From an uncultured Lachnospiraceae bacterium (GTDB lineage Bacteria; Bacillota; Clostridia; Lachnospirales; Lachnospiraceae), in contig CAJUQB010000004.1 of NCBI GenBank assembly GCA_910588285.1, positions 1-64,000 of the forward strand: a DNA stretch of 64,000 nucleotides. Direction: 5' to 3'. Of this stretch, positions 1 through 9,101 are shown piece by piece. Each line of letters opens with the position of its first letter. Position 1 is the first letter of the stretch. The position numbers and the translations under genes were made by a program. The notes under the pieces are model-generated. The model made no database searches, was not told the DNA's origin, and saw only the letters and a program-made list of their open reading frames with translations.

Positions 1-20
1 TAACGCATCCAGCCCATTGA

Positions 21-114
21 AAAGTCGCCTGACGGCGAGGGGCTGGATGCACGCAGCCGCTATTTTACTGGCCGGATGCCTTGCAGCAGGGTGCAAGGCA
101 CCGTGAATAGTAAC
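21..114. repeat. Dispersed palindromic intergenic repeat, copy 1
   Basis: This 94-base stretch recurs in inverted orientation at 36704-36797 with four mismatches by my alignment. It contains small hairpins: TCGCC-tgac-GGCGA near its start and TGCCTTGCA-gcaggg-TGCAAGGCA near its end. The terminal CCGTGAATAGTAAC is also found at the end of another element near 35767-35780. It lies upstream of the MATE gene and encodes nothing visible. It is probably a genome-wide interspersed element of REP/MITE type; no transposase is attached. Confidence 0.75.
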
Positions 115-178
115 CGTATAATTGTATATTAGAACCTGATACCGCATTCCGAAATATACCAGAAAGAGAGAATCTGAC

Positions 179-1579
179 ATGGAAGACCAGAAAAAAATAC
201 AGCTGTTCGAGCATACGCCGGTGCCAAAGGCCGTCCTGACCATGGCTATCCCCACAATCCTAAGCTCCCTGGTGATGGTGATCTACAATCTGGCAGACAC
301 CTATTTTGTGGGTATTCTAAACGATCCCATCCAAAATGCTGCCGTCACACTGGCAGCCCCGGTACTGTTAGCCTTTAACGCTGTCAACAACCTGTTCGGC
401 GTGGGAACCTCCAGCATGATGAGCCGTGCCCTGGGGCGCAGAGAGCATGACACCGTACGGCACAGCTCTGCCCTTGGGTTTTACTGCGCCCTTCTGTGCG
501 GCGTCCTGTTTGGCCTGGGGTATACCATATTCCGCCAGCCCCTTCTGGTGCTTCTGGGTGCCCTTCCCGAGACATCGGGCGCCACTGCCGCCTACCTGAT
601 GTGGACCGTGTCCTGCGGGGCGGTCCCTGCCATCCTCAATGTCGTCCTGGCCTATCTGGTGCGCTCCGAGGGAGCCACCCTTCACGCCAGCATCGGCACC
701 ATGAGCGGATGCCTGCTGAACATTGTGCTGGATCCCATCTTTATCCTCCCCCAAGGGCTGAATATGGGGGCTGCGGGAGCCGGGCTTGCCACCTTCCTTG
801 CCAACTGCATTGCCTGCCTGTATTTTTTTATCCTGCTGTTTGTGCGGCGCAGGCAGACCTATGTGTGTGTCAACCCTGCCATGCTCCGCTGGAACCCGGC
901 CATTCTCCTGGGGATCTGCGGCGTGGGCATCCCGGCTGCCATCCAGAACCTTCTGAATGTGACCGGCATGACAGTGCTGAACAATTTTACTGCCTCCTAT
1001 GGCTCCGACGCGGTGGCCGCCATGGGCATCAGCCAGAAAATCAGCATGATCCCCATGTATATTGCCATGGGCCTCTCCCAGGGGTTGATGCCCCTGGTCA
1101 GCTACAACTATGGCAGCGGCAACAGGGCCCGCATGAAAAAGGCGGTCTTTTTCTCCGCCAAGCTATCCATGGCCTTTATGGTGGCCGCAACTGTGGGCTA
1201 TTATCTGGGAGCCGTTCCGCTGGTGCGGCTGTTTATGGACAATGAGACCATCGTGGCCTACGGCAGCCGTTTCCTCCGGGGACTCTGCCTGGCCCAGCCC
1301 TTCCTCTGTATGGATTTCCTGGCAGTGGGCGTATTCCAGGCCTGCGGCATGGGGCGCAAGGCCCTGGTGTTTGCCATTCTGCGCAAAATTGTGCTGGAAA
1401 TCCCTGCCCTGTATCTGTGGAACTGGCTGATTCCCCTCTACGGTCTTGCCTATGCCCAGCCCACGGCGGAGCTGGTTCTGGCAATTGCTGCAGTCCTTGT
1501 GCTGATCCGGCTGTTTGCCCGGCTGGAAGCTGTGCCTCAATCAGCGGAATGTACTATTGAAAATACTATGGAATCCTGA
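179..1579 (+). CDS. MATE family multidrug/sodium antiporter
   Basis: The product is a 466-residue integral membrane protein with about 12 hydrophobic segments arranged as two similar halves, the usual size for the MATE family. The N-terminus (TPVPKAVLTMAIPTILSSLV) and a downstream NLADTYFVG segment are typical of the NorM/DinF-like clostridial branch. These exporters use a Na+ or H+ gradient to expel cationic drugs; the substrate cannot be read from sequence. The gene stands alone, with a dispersed repeat upstream and a separate promoter for the next gene downstream. The start follows a weak purine-rich AGAGAGA stretch and opens just before the family N-terminus. Confidence 0.9.
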   Translation: MEDQKKIQLFEHTPVPKAVLTMAIPTILSSLVMVIYNLADTYFVGILNDPIQNAAVTLAAPVLLAFNAVNNLFGVGTSSMMSRALGRREHDTVRHSSALGFYCALLCGVLFGLGYTIFRQPLLVLLGALPETSGATAAYLMWTVSCGAVPAILNVVLAYLVRSEGATLHASIGTMSGCLLNIVLDPIFILPQGLNMGAAGAGLATFLANCIACLYFFILLFVRRRQTYVCVNPAMLRWNPAILLGICGVGIPAAIQNLLNVTGMTVLNNFTASYGSDAVAAMGISQKISMIPMYIAMGLSQGLMPLVSYNYGSGNRARMKKAVFFSAKLSMAFMVAATVGYYLGAVPLVRLFMDNETIVAYGSRFLRGLCLAQPFLCMDFLAVGVFQACGMGRKALVFAILRKIVLEIPALYLWNWLIPLYGLAYAQPTAELVLAIAAVLVLIRLFARLEAVPQSAECTIENTMES

Positions 1580-1588
1580 ATTCACGCA

Positions 1589-1617
1589 TTGACAAAGCAC
1601 GCTGCAACAGCTAGAAT
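1589..1617 (+). promoter_or_regulatory. Sigma-A promoter of the hybrid kinase gene
   Basis: TTGACA (1589-1594), a 17-base spacer and TAGAAT (1612-1617) lie between the MATE stop and the hybrid kinase start. This implies that the kinase is transcribed on its own, with a leader of roughly 70 bases. Confidence 0.75.
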
Positions 1618-1691
1618 ATCATATAGATGGATTTTGTATCCAATTAGCTGTGCCACGACATCTTTACGCAGCACACCAGGAGGAAAGTCAT

Positions 1692-4600
1692 ATGTACCAT
1701 TGTCATATACAATTTTATTTCGTCGGATCCCCTCATATGGCATTTGACCAAATAAAAGGGATGCCGCCTCTGGATCATTTTTCCCATTCCTTTTCAGAGA
1801 GTATACAGCCGGAGGAGACGCTGGCTGCCCAGGCTGATGTGATCCTGATGCACCTCACCGGCCAGGATCCGGAGCGTGATGTGCGAACACTGATTTCCGC
1901 TATGCCGGACAAGGCAGAGCTGATCCTGCTGGCAGACAAGGCACAGATCGCACCTTTGTCCGGCTGCCTGGAGGCAGTTGCCGATATCTGGACCCTTCCT
2001 CTATCGAAGGATGAGCTTCGCTTCCGTCTGAACCGCTGGCAGCAGGCCTGCCGCCGGGAAAAGGAGGCCTGGCAGACCAGCCAGTATCTGGAGGCCACCA
2101 TCAACAGCGTTCCCAACCTGGTCTGGTATAAGGATAAGAACGGAATCCATGAAAAGGTAAACGACAGCTTTTGTGCGACGGTCAACAAGACGAAGCAGCA
2201 GGTGGAGGGACAGGGCCATGCCTATATCTGGGATGTGGAGCAGGATGATCCGGCCTGTATCGAATCGGAAAACCGTGTCATGGAGAGCAGGCAGACCTAC
2301 ATATCAGAGGAGATGGTCCAGACCGGGGCGGACACCCGGCTGCTGACCACCTACAAATCCCCGCTGTATGATCTGGACGGCAGCGTAATGGGCACGGTGG
2401 GCGTAGCCATCGACATTACCCGGGAACGCTCCTACGAAAAGGAGCTCCTGCAGAAGAACCGTATTCTGGAGACTATTTTTACCACCATGGACTGCGGCAT
2501 TATGTGTCATTCCCTGGATGGTTCCCAGGTACTCAGTATCAATCAGGCTGCCCTCAACATATTGGGATACGATTCCCTGGAAAACATGATGGCAGACGGC
2601 TTTGACACAGTAGCTGCCTCTGTGCTGGAGGAGGACCGGGAACGGCTTCAGGATACCATTTTGACTCTTCAGAAGCCCGGTGACAGCGTGGGGGTTACCT
2701 ACCGTGTGCTGCACAGGGACGGATCCATTTTACATATCATCGGCAATGTCAAGCTGATGGAGGAGGACGGCGAACTGTATTACCAGCGTTTTCTGCTGGA
2801 TTACACCGCCCAGCGGCTGCGGGAGCAGCAGGAGCGCACGGAAAGCGAGCGCCGGCAGCTGGAGCTGATCCACGCCTTGAGCATTGACTACAGCTTTGTC
2901 TGCTATTTTGACCTGAACACCGGCTTTGGCATCCCCCTACGGAATGCCGACACCATTGACCACACCTTTGCCTCAGTTTTCCATGAGGAGCTGTCCTTCT
3001 ATGAGAATGTGGCAGAATACATAGAACGGTATGTCTATGCTGAGGACCGGGAGCCTCTCCTTGAGGCTGTTTCCCCGCAGCAGCTGGAGTTGGAGCTTAC
3101 CAATAAAAAGACATTCTACCGGAACTACCGCACCTGCCTGAAGGGCAAGATCCAATATTATCAGATCAAGGCAGTGCGGGCCGGCTCCTGGGACGACCGC
3201 CACAGCATCGTGCTGGGCTTCCGGAACGTGGATGACGAGACCCGCATTGAGATGGAGAAGAAGACGCTTTTGGAGGATGCCCTGCTTGCTGCCAACCGCG
3301 CCAGCAAGGCCAAGAGCGTATTCCTGTCCAATATGTCCCACGATATCCGCACCCCCATGAATGCCATTGTGGGCTTCACATCGCTGGCCATCACCCACAT
3401 TGACCGGAAGGAACAGGTGACAGAGTATCTCAAGAAGATTCTCACCTCCGGGAACCATCTGGTGAGCCTGATCAATGACGTGCTGGATATGAGCCGCATT
3501 GAGAGCGGCAAGATGCATCTGGATGAGACCCTGTGCAGTCTGCCGGATATCCTCCACGGCCTTCGGAATATCATACAGGGGGACATTCACGCCAAGCAGC
3601 TGGAGCTGTATATCGATACGGTGGATATTTTGGATGAGGATATCTACTGTGATAAGCTCAGGCTGAACCAGGTGCTGCTGAACCTCCTTGGCAACAGCAT
3701 CAAATACACCGGGGCAGGCGGAATCGTCAGCATGCGGATCCAGGAGACCACCAACGCTCCGGCCGGCTATGCCAACTATGAGTTCCATATCAAGGATACC
3801 GGAATCGGCATGAGCGAGGAATTTGTCTCCCACATTTTTGAGCCCTTTGAACGGGAGCAGAATTCCACCATCAGCGGCATTCAGGGCACGGGCCTTGGTA
3901 TGGCCATCACCAAGAATATCGTGGATATGATGCATGGCTCCATTGATGTACAGAGCCGTCTGGGAGAGGGCACGGAGTTCACACTGAAGCTCACCTTCCG
4001 CCTCAGTGCAGAGCCTCAGAAGATTCAGACCATTTCCAGGCTGAAGGACTGCAGGGCTCTTGTAGTAGATGATGATTTCAACACCTGCGACAGCGTCAGC
4101 TATATGCTCCAGCAGTTCGGACTGCGGGCAGAATGGACCCTTTCCGGCCGTGAGGCTGTACTGCGTACCCGCCAGGCCATTATGAGAGACGACATCTACA
4201 GCGTCTATATCATTGACTGGCTGATGCCTGACATGAACGGCATTGAGGTGGCCCGCAGGATCCGCAAGGAGACCGGGGAGGAGGTTCCCATCATTGTCCT
4301 GACTGCCTACGACTGGTCTGATATTGAAGATGAAGCCCGGGAGGCAGGCGTAACAGCCTTCTGCGCCAAGCCCCTCTTCCTCTCCGAGCTTAGAAGCTGC
4401 CTGTGCTCTGTGGTAAATACCGACACAGATACCGACACCCAGGTTGAGCCCATACAGCCCCAGCAGATCCACACGGGCCGCATCCTGCTGGCAGAGGACA
4501 ATGAGCTGAATCAGGAAATCGCAGCAGCCATTCTGGAGGAAGCCGGCTTTTCCACCGAGATTGCTGGAAACGGCCAGATTGCCCTGGAAATGCTGGAGCG

Positions 4601-4853
4601 TTCCCAGCCCGGCTACTACCAGCTGATTCTCATGGATGTACAGATGCCGGTGATGGACGGCTACAGCGCCACCAGAAAGATCCGTGCACTGCCCAACCAG
4701 GAGCTGGCCTCCATCCCGATCGTCGCTATGACGGCCAATGCCTTTGAGGAGGATAAGCGGGATGCCCTGGGCTGCGGAATGAACGGCCATATCGCCAAGC
4801 CGATTGATATTGAGAAATTATTCGAAGCCCTGAATGAAATCTTACATTCCTGA
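1692..4853 (+). CDS. Hybrid sensor histidine kinase with two receiver domains
   Basis: I start this at the ATG at 1692 because AGGAGG sits eight bases before it; an in-frame ATG at 1650 has no such site. The 1053-residue product has no clear membrane segment and so probably senses a cytoplasmic cue. Two PAS-like domains lie near residues 130-255 and 256-370. A HisKA segment with SHDIRTPMNA puts the phosphoacceptor His near residue 550. An HATPase with GTGLGM follows, then two receiver domains whose Asp residues lie near 840 (IIDWLMPD) and 980 (LMDVQMPV). No Hpt domain and no neighbouring output regulator are present, so the relay partner must be elsewhere. Orphan kinases of this build are common in Lachnospiraceae. 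The ligand is unknown. Confidence 0.9.
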   Translation: MYHCHIQFYFVGSPHMAFDQIKGMPPLDHFSHSFSESIQPEETLAAQADVILMHLTGQDPERDVRTLISAMPDKAELILLADKAQIAPLSGCLEAVADIWTLPLSKDELRFRLNRWQQACRREKEAWQTSQYLEATINSVPNLVWYKDKNGIHEKVNDSFCATVNKTKQQVEGQGHAYIWDVEQDDPACIESENRVMESRQTYISEEMVQTGADTRLLTTYKSPLYDLDGSVMGTVGVAIDITRERSYEKELLQKNRILETIFTTMDCGIMCHSLDGSQVLSINQAALNILGYDSLENMMADGFDTVAASVLEEDRERLQDTILTLQKPGDSVGVTYRVLHRDGSILHIIGNVKLMEEDGELYYQRFLLDYTAQRLREQQERTESERRQLELIHALSIDYSFVCYFDLNTGFGIPLRNADTIDHTFASVFHEELSFYENVAEYIERYVYAEDREPLLEAVSPQQLELELTNKKTFYRNYRTCLKGKIQYYQIKAVRAGSWDDRHSIVLGFRNVDDETRIEMEKKTLLEDALLAANRASKAKSVFLSNMSHDIRTPMNAIVGFTSLAITHIDRKEQVTEYLKKILTSGNHLVSLINDVLDMSRIESGKMHLDETLCSLPDILHGLRNIIQGDIHAKQLELYIDTVDILDEDIYCDKLRLNQVLLNLLGNSIKYTGAGGIVSMRIQETTNAPAGYANYEFHIKDTGIGMSEEFVSHIFEPFEREQNSTISGIQGTGLGMAITKNIVDMMHGSIDVQSRLGEGTEFTLKLTFRLSAEPQKIQTISRLKDCRALVVDDDFNTCDSVSYMLQQFGLRAEWTLSGREAVLRTRQAIMRDDIYSVYIIDWLMPDMNGIEVARRIRKETGEEVPIIVLTAYDWSDIEDEAREAGVTAFCAKPLFLSELRSCLCSVVNTDTDTDTQVEPIQPQQIHTGRILLAEDNELNQEIAAAILEEAGFSTEIAGNGQIALEMLERSQPGYYQLILMDVQMPVMDGYSATRKIRALPNQELASIPIVAMTANAFEEDKRDALGCGMNGHIAKPIDIEKLFEALNEILHS

Positions 4854-4869
4854 CAACAATGCATATTAG

Positions 4870-4899
4870 AAGGGGAAGCAGACATCACTGCTTCCCCTT
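4870..4899. terminator. Hairpin between convergent genes
   Basis: AAGGGGAAGCAG and CTGCTTCCCCTT form a perfect 12-base stem with a six-base loop. It lies just past the hybrid kinase stop and overlaps the last codons of the convergent radical SAM gene. The T-tract is short on both sides, so termination strength is uncertain. Confidence 0.55.
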
Positions 4900-6297
4900 T
4901 AGATATTCCATATCCTTTTTTAAATCACTCCGGACAGATGCCTGCCAGAAAAATTCCCCTAGAAACAGCAGCCGCTCAATTCCCCGCTTTCTTACCAGGG
5001 CCTGCATCAGCCGGCGGAAGGAATAGATCCTCCTGCTGGCAATGATAATCTCCTGCTGCAGCTGGGCAGGCGTCATATTCCTGGGCCTGTGCACAACCTT
5101 CCCCACGCACCGCTCCCAGCCCTGTTCCTCCAAAAGCACTTCTCTGTGGGTATCATAGACCGGTGTTCCAGGAATAAAATACATGGACTGGATCAAAACG
5201 CCTGCAATATCATGTTCTATCACAAACTCAGCCAGCCGCTCTCCCACTCCCGGTTCCTGGTTATCTGCTCCCACAATAAACAGCCCCCGCACCCGCAGGC
5301 CATGTCTTTGGATATTTTTGACGGAGCGCAGGATCTCCTGGTATGTACTCTTCTTATGGTACTGTGCAAAGGCTTCATCCTCCAAAAACTCAATCCCCAT
5401 GGCAAGTTCGATAAAACCGGCTGCCTTCAAAAGCTCCAGCAGCTCATCGTCAAATCCCACCTCATATCTGGCCTGTATGGTAAATTGATAGCGGATGCCG
5501 CTGTCTATGATCGCCTGAAGCACAGACACGGCCCACGCCCGGTTGGCAAAGAAATTGTCGTCCGTAAGCCAGAGCATTTTGGCAAGGCGGATATGGCCCC
5601 GGTCAAAAAAGTCAATGGCCTGGCGGATATCCTCCACCACGGCCTGGGGAGAGCGCACCCGCACTCCCTGGCCAAAGGCTGCCACCAGGGCACAGTAATC
5701 GCATTTGTGGGGACAGCCCCTGGAGGCATGCACCTGGGCCCAGATGGTATTGTGGCCTGTCATCTTCCGAAACCGGTACATCAGGCTGCGGTCAGGAATC
5801 GTATCAATGCTGGTGGGCACAATGGGCTCCCCGGTCTGCACCAGGCGGCCCTCCCTCCAGTACACCACCCCCGGCACGGTGATCTCCTGCTTCCGCTCAA
5901 TCTGCCGAACCAATGGCAGGATGGATTCGTCTCCCTCCCCCAGCAGCACATAATCCCCATGCTCCGCAGCCTCCCCGCTGGCCAGCGTTGCATGGAGCCC
6001 TCCGAACACAATCACCGCTCTGCTGTTCTTCCGAATATAGTCTGCCAGCTCATAGCCCCGTTTGGCGGCAAAGGTAAAGATACTGATCACTATGAGATCA
6101 GCATCCAGAACATCCTTCCAGACAATCCTTGCAATGGATTCACTGTAGCAGAACACGTCGTCATACTCCCTCTTCAGGATTGTGGCAAGGGTCAGTATTC
6201 CATTGGAGGGCGTCCGGATATACCGCTCATAGACAAACAGATTCAGCGGGCTTCTCCGGTACGGCCGATTCCCCGGCTCCAAAAAGCGGATCTTCAT
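4885..6297 (-). CDS. B12-binding/radical SAM protein
   Basis: The 470-residue product has an N-terminal Rossmann-like region of the kind that binds cobalamin in B12-dependent radical SAM enzymes (residues ~1-150, with VIVFGGLHAT and LLGEGDES). The radical SAM core carries the iron-sulfur motif CPHKCDYC near residue 197. Proteins of this architecture do methylations or ring rearrangements; the substrate is not evident. The reading frame runs further upstream, but I choose the ATG at 6297. It follows GAGAGGAG and lies one base after the GntR stop, so the two genes form a tight operon in which the regulator is first. The C-terminal codons form one arm of a terminator-like hairpin. Confidence 0.8.
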   Translation of the reverse strand: MKIRFLEPGNRPYRRSPLNLFVYERYIRTPSNGILTLATILKREYDDVFCYSESIARIVWKDVLDADLIVISIFTFAAKRGYELADYIRKNSRAVIVFGGLHATLASGEAAEHGDYVLLGEGDESILPLVRQIERKQEITVPGVVYWREGRLVQTGEPIVPTSIDTIPDRSLMYRFRKMTGHNTIWAQVHASRGCPHKCDYCALVAAFGQGVRVRSPQAVVEDIRQAIDFFDRGHIRLAKMLWLTDDNFFANRAWAVSVLQAIIDSGIRYQFTIQARYEVGFDDELLELLKAAGFIELAMGIEFLEDEAFAQYHKKSTYQEILRSVKNIQRHGLRVRGLFIVGADNQEPGVGERLAEFVIEHDIAGVLIQSMYFIPGTPVYDTHREVLLEEQGWERCVGKVVHRPRNMTPAQLQQEIIIASRRIYSFRRLMQALVRKRGIERLLFLGEFFWQASVRSDLKKDMEYLKGKQ

Positions 6298-6298
6298 A

Positions 6299-6979
6299 CT
6301 ACTCCTCTCCCATCTTCCCTTTGACATACTCCAGGTTCCGAAGGATGTGGATCCTGCTCCATTCCCGATGCTCATCCAATCCGTCGCATACCTTGGCAAA
6401 GTCATTCTCCAGCACTGCCTGGTGAATCTTCTCAAAATACATAATCCCGGAATGGTACTTGTGGTCCTCTCCCGGCGTCTGCATGGTAAACAACGTGTGC
6501 AGAATATCATCCACGCCGCTTAAGGACGTACTCTTGCTGGCCAGCCGCTGATTCCTGGCATTGCGGTAAAATACGTCCTTGATCCTGCGGATGCAGGTAC
6601 AGCTGTCCTTCAGATTGTCTGTAATGCGGTAATCCTCAATGTGCTTCTGAATCTCCTCCGCCATACTCTGATGATCGCCTTTCTGCATGGCATAGCGCAC
6701 TGCTGCCATCTCATAGGCTGCCTCCAGCTCCTGAACCTCAATCACATCCGTCTCCGTAATATTCACCACGCTGGCTCCCACATTATTCTCAAACTCGATC
6801 AGTCCCTCATTCAACAGCCGGTTCAAGGCCTCCCGCACCGGCGTAGAGCTGACGCCGTACTCCTCCTGCAGCTTGCTGACATTGAGCTTGCTGCCAAAGG
6901 GCACCTCCAAAGCAATAATCCGCTTGCGGATCTTATCATATACCTGGTCCACCAGGGAAACACGCTTTATGACTGGCAT
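6299..6979 (-). CDS. GntR family (FCD-type) transcriptional regulator
   Basis: The 226-residue protein has a GntR winged helix at residues ~5-70 (VSSTPVREALNRLLNEGLIE) followed by an all-helical, FCD-like ligand domain. The start at 6979 is chosen over an upstream in-frame ATG because AGGAGG lies nine bases before it. It is the first gene of a two-gene operon with the radical SAM enzyme, which starts one base after its stop, so it probably controls that enzyme. FCD regulators often bind carboxylic acids; the effector here is unknown. Confidence 0.85.
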   Translation of the reverse strand: MPVIKRVSLVDQVYDKIRKRIIALEVPFGSKLNVSKLQEEYGVSSTPVREALNRLLNEGLIEFENNVGASVVNITETDVIEVQELEAAYEMAAVRYAMQKGDHQSMAEEIQKHIEDYRITDNLKDSCTCIRRIKDVFYRNARNQRLASKSTSLSGVDDILHTLFTMQTPGEDHKYHSGIMYFEKIHQAVLENDFAKVCDGLDEHREWSRIHILRNLEYVKGKMGEE

Positions 6980-7130
6980 AATACAAATCCTCCTATCTGC
7001 CATTGATCTGTCATTTTATATCTTGCAAAAAAACAGATATTTTCTTCATTATGCCATAATTTTCGGAATCTGTAAATAGGCTGGCGAAAAGTAATGTGGA
7101 CTGCCCATCCTGAATTTGGCTGATCTGTAC

Positions 7131-7159
7131 TTGCATCTGTTTTTTCGAATGGCTATACT
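7131..7159 (+). promoter_or_regulatory. Promoter of the sigma-factor gene
   Basis: TTGCAT (7131-7136), a 17-base spacer and TATACT (7154-7159) lie 80 bases upstream of the sigma-factor start. It is the only good sigma-A match in the gap between this gene and the divergent GntR gene. Confidence 0.65.
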
Positions 7160-7239
7160 ATAAGAAGATAAGAAGAAATGAAATATTTCCTGTCACACAG
7201 GCCCGGAAGGATTGTCTAATTAAGTAGGAGGTAAAATCT

Positions 7240-8091
7240 ATGAAGAAAAAAACCAATGAAGAATTACAGGCTTTGGTAAAAGAAGCCACAGCAGGGGACA
7301 AAAAAGCCCTGGAAGCCCTTGTCGCAGATGTGCAGGACCTTGTATTCAATCTGTCCCTGCGGATGCTGGGCACCTTTGCGGACGCGGAGGACGCCGCCCA
7401 GGACATCCTGCTGAAAATGATTACCCATCTGTCCTCCTTCCGGGGCGACAGCGCCTTTACAACCTGGGTATTCCGCATTGCGGTGAACCATCTGAAAAAT
7501 TACAAAAAACATATGTTCGCCCACGTTCCCTTAAGCTTTGAGTATTATGGGGATGACATTGAGAACGGAAACATACAGGATGTGCCGGATCTGACCCAGA
7601 ATGTGGATCAGAACCTTCTGGCAGAGGAGCTGAAGGCTTCCTGTACCAACGTGATGCTGCAGTGCCTGGATACGGAGAGCCGGTGCATTTTCATCCTGGG
7701 AACCATGTTTCACCTTGACAGCCGCATTGCAGGGGAGCTTCTGGAAATGACCCCGGAGGCCTACCGCCAGCGTCTTTCCCGCATACGCAAGAAAATGGCG
7801 GACTTTCTTGGACAGTATTGCGGCGCATATGGAAACGGCAGCTGCAGCTGTAAGGACCGGGTAAATTATGCCATACAAAGCCACCGCATCTCCCCCCAGC
7901 AGCTGGATTATACATCCGCCGCGGAAATCCCCTTAGAGACCATGCTGGATGTGAAGCACGCCATGGAAGAGATTGACGACTTATCCCAGGATTTTTCGTT
8001 CTGCAAGCCCTACCAGTCGCCTGAGCGCACCCGGCATCTGATACAGGAATTTTTAGAATCCACCCAGCTTTCTATTATCAAGAATTCATAA
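7240..8091 (+). CDS. RNA polymerase sigma-70 family factor with C-terminal extension
   Basis: The 283-residue protein has ECF-like region 2 (residues ~20-95, DAEDAAQDILLKMITHLSSF) and region 4 (~130-190, MTPEAYRQRLSRIRKKMADF). An extra ~90 residues follow, starting with a Cys-rich patch (CGAYGNGSCSCKD). ECF factors are usually 160-200 residues, so the tail is a distinct domain that may act as an in-built control element. AGGAGG precedes the start. The next gene follows 15 bases downstream and is probably co-transcribed. No anti-sigma gene is adjacent. Confidence 0.8.
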   Translation: MKKKTNEELQALVKEATAGDKKALEALVADVQDLVFNLSLRMLGTFADAEDAAQDILLKMITHLSSFRGDSAFTTWVFRIAVNHLKNYKKHMFAHVPLSFEYYGDDIENGNIQDVPDLTQNVDQNLLAEELKASCTNVMLQCLDTESRCIFILGTMFHLDSRIAGELLEMTPEAYRQRLSRIRKKMADFLGQYCGAYGNGSCSCKDRVNYAIQSHRISPQQLDYTSAAEIPLETMLDVKHAMEEIDDLSQDFSFCKPYQSPERTRHLIQEFLESTQLSIIKNS

Positions 8092-8106
8092 AGGAGACGA
8101 CAGCAA

Positions 8107-8790
8107 ATGAATACACAGTTTATGATGGATTATTTATCATCGCTGAGCGAGAATAACAACCGTGAATGGTATCATGCCAACAAGGATGATTGCAAGAAGG
8201 CAACTGCTGAATTTGAAGCATTCTTGGAAGCATTGATGATGGAAATCGGAAAGTTTGACAGCAGTATTTTACATAATAACCCCAAAGACCTGACCTTTAA
8301 GATGATGCGGGATACCCGCTTCAGCCATGACAAATCGCCATACAATCCTGCCTTCCGCGCCCATATTTCCTCCAAGGGCAAGCTGCCGGTGCCTGTGGGA
8401 TATTATCTGATGATAAAGCCCGGCGGCCAGTCCTTTTTAGGCGGAGGCCTGTTTGCAGATATGTTTAAGGACGCAACGGCCATGGTGCGGGATTACATTG
8501 TCAAGAACGGCGGGGAATGGGAACAGATCATCCATGCGCCCGAGTTCGAGAAATATTTCACAGTACAGGGAACAGCATTAAAAAATGTCCCTGCAGGCTA
8601 TGACAAGGAGCATCCCCAGGCAGAATACCTGAAATTCAAGAGCTGGTATCTGGAATATCCCCTGACAGACGAGGAGCTGGTCGATGCAGAAGCCCTCCTG
8701 GCAAAGGCAGCAGAGCTCTTCCGGATCATGAAGCCCTTTAACGATTATCTAAACAAAGCGCTGGCAGATTTCCAGATGCCCTCCAGATAG
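8107..8790 (+). CDS. DUF2461 family protein
   Basis: The 227-residue protein matches my memory of the DUF2461/TIGR02453 family: an N-terminal block WYHANKDDC and the conserved MMRDTRFSHDKSPYNPAF, then a GGGLF segment. The family is widespread in bacteria and has no established biochemical role. The gene follows the sigma factor by 15 bases with an AAGGAG site and is closed by a strong terminator 48 bases downstream. It is soluble, with no signal peptide. Confidence 0.8.
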   Translation: MNTQFMMDYLSSLSENNNREWYHANKDDCKKATAEFEAFLEALMMEIGKFDSSILHNNPKDLTFKMMRDTRFSHDKSPYNPAFRAHISSKGKLPVPVGYYLMIKPGGQSFLGGGLFADMFKDATAMVRDYIVKNGGEWEQIIHAPEFEKYFTVQGTALKNVPAGYDKEHPQAEYLKFKSWYLEYPLTDEELVDAEALLAKAAELFRIMKPFNDYLNKALADFQMPSR

Positions 8791-8835
8791 GCTATCCGGC
8801 TTTTGCGGTATTTCTCCATTCATGAATTTCTTCAT

Positions 8836-9036
8836 TCATAACAAAAAGCGCCGGCTGCGGCGCTTTTTGTTATGGAAAGCCATGGCTCTATCAGTTTCTG
8901 CGATCCATATCCAGCCTGCCATCCGGCAATAACTATCCTGCTCAATCATTTCCACGATCTGGTCCAGCTTCGACGAAATCTCTGCCATATAATGCTTTTC
9001 TGGAATACAGGTTCCCGTCACATGAAAACGCTTCAT
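8836..9036 (-). pseudogene. 5' remnant of an AAA-ATPase-like gene
   Basis: The first ~38 residues (MKRFHVTGTCIPEKHYM, then SSKLDQIVEMIEQ) look like the start of the long AAA-ATPase-like proteins common in Lachnospiraceae. The P-loop and everything after it are absent. The frame runs on through unrelated bases and into the terminator hairpin at 8838-8873. A good promoter (9064-9092) and GAGGAGG site remain, so a short peptide may still be made. I judge it a deletion remnant. Confidence 0.65.
8838..8873. terminator. Strong bidirectional terminator
   Basis: A perfect 16-base inverted repeat (ATAACAAAAAGCGCCG and its complement, loop gctg) carries A- and T-runs in its own arms. It closes the sigma/DUF2461 operon on the plus strand and can also stop minus-strand transcription from the remnant gene. 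Confidence 0.85.
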
Positions 9037-9063
9037 GATGCCACCTCCTCTGCCTATGGTTTC

Positions 9064-9092
9064 ATCTTATCACGGATACTTTGGCATTGCAA
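9064..9092 (-). promoter_or_regulatory. Promoter of the AAA-ATPase remnant
   Basis: On the minus strand TTGCAA, a 17-base spacer ending CCGTGA, and TAAGATGAAACCA. The same arrangement and the sequence GTGATAAGATGAAACCA recur at 9722-9750 in front of the next decayed gene. Confidence 0.65.
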
Positions 9093-9101
9093 CAGTCTTC
9101 T

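Noticed and set aside
2973..4790. 605-residue open frame on the minus strand inside the hybrid kinase gene
   Set aside because: It is fully antisense to a gene with clear kinase and receiver motifs, has no ribosome site and no recognisable domain. It is a by-product of GC-rich codon use.
5089..6324. 411-residue plus-strand open frame opposite the radical SAM gene
   Set aside because: Antisense to a well-supported enzyme, with His/Pro-rich low-quality sequence and no start signals.
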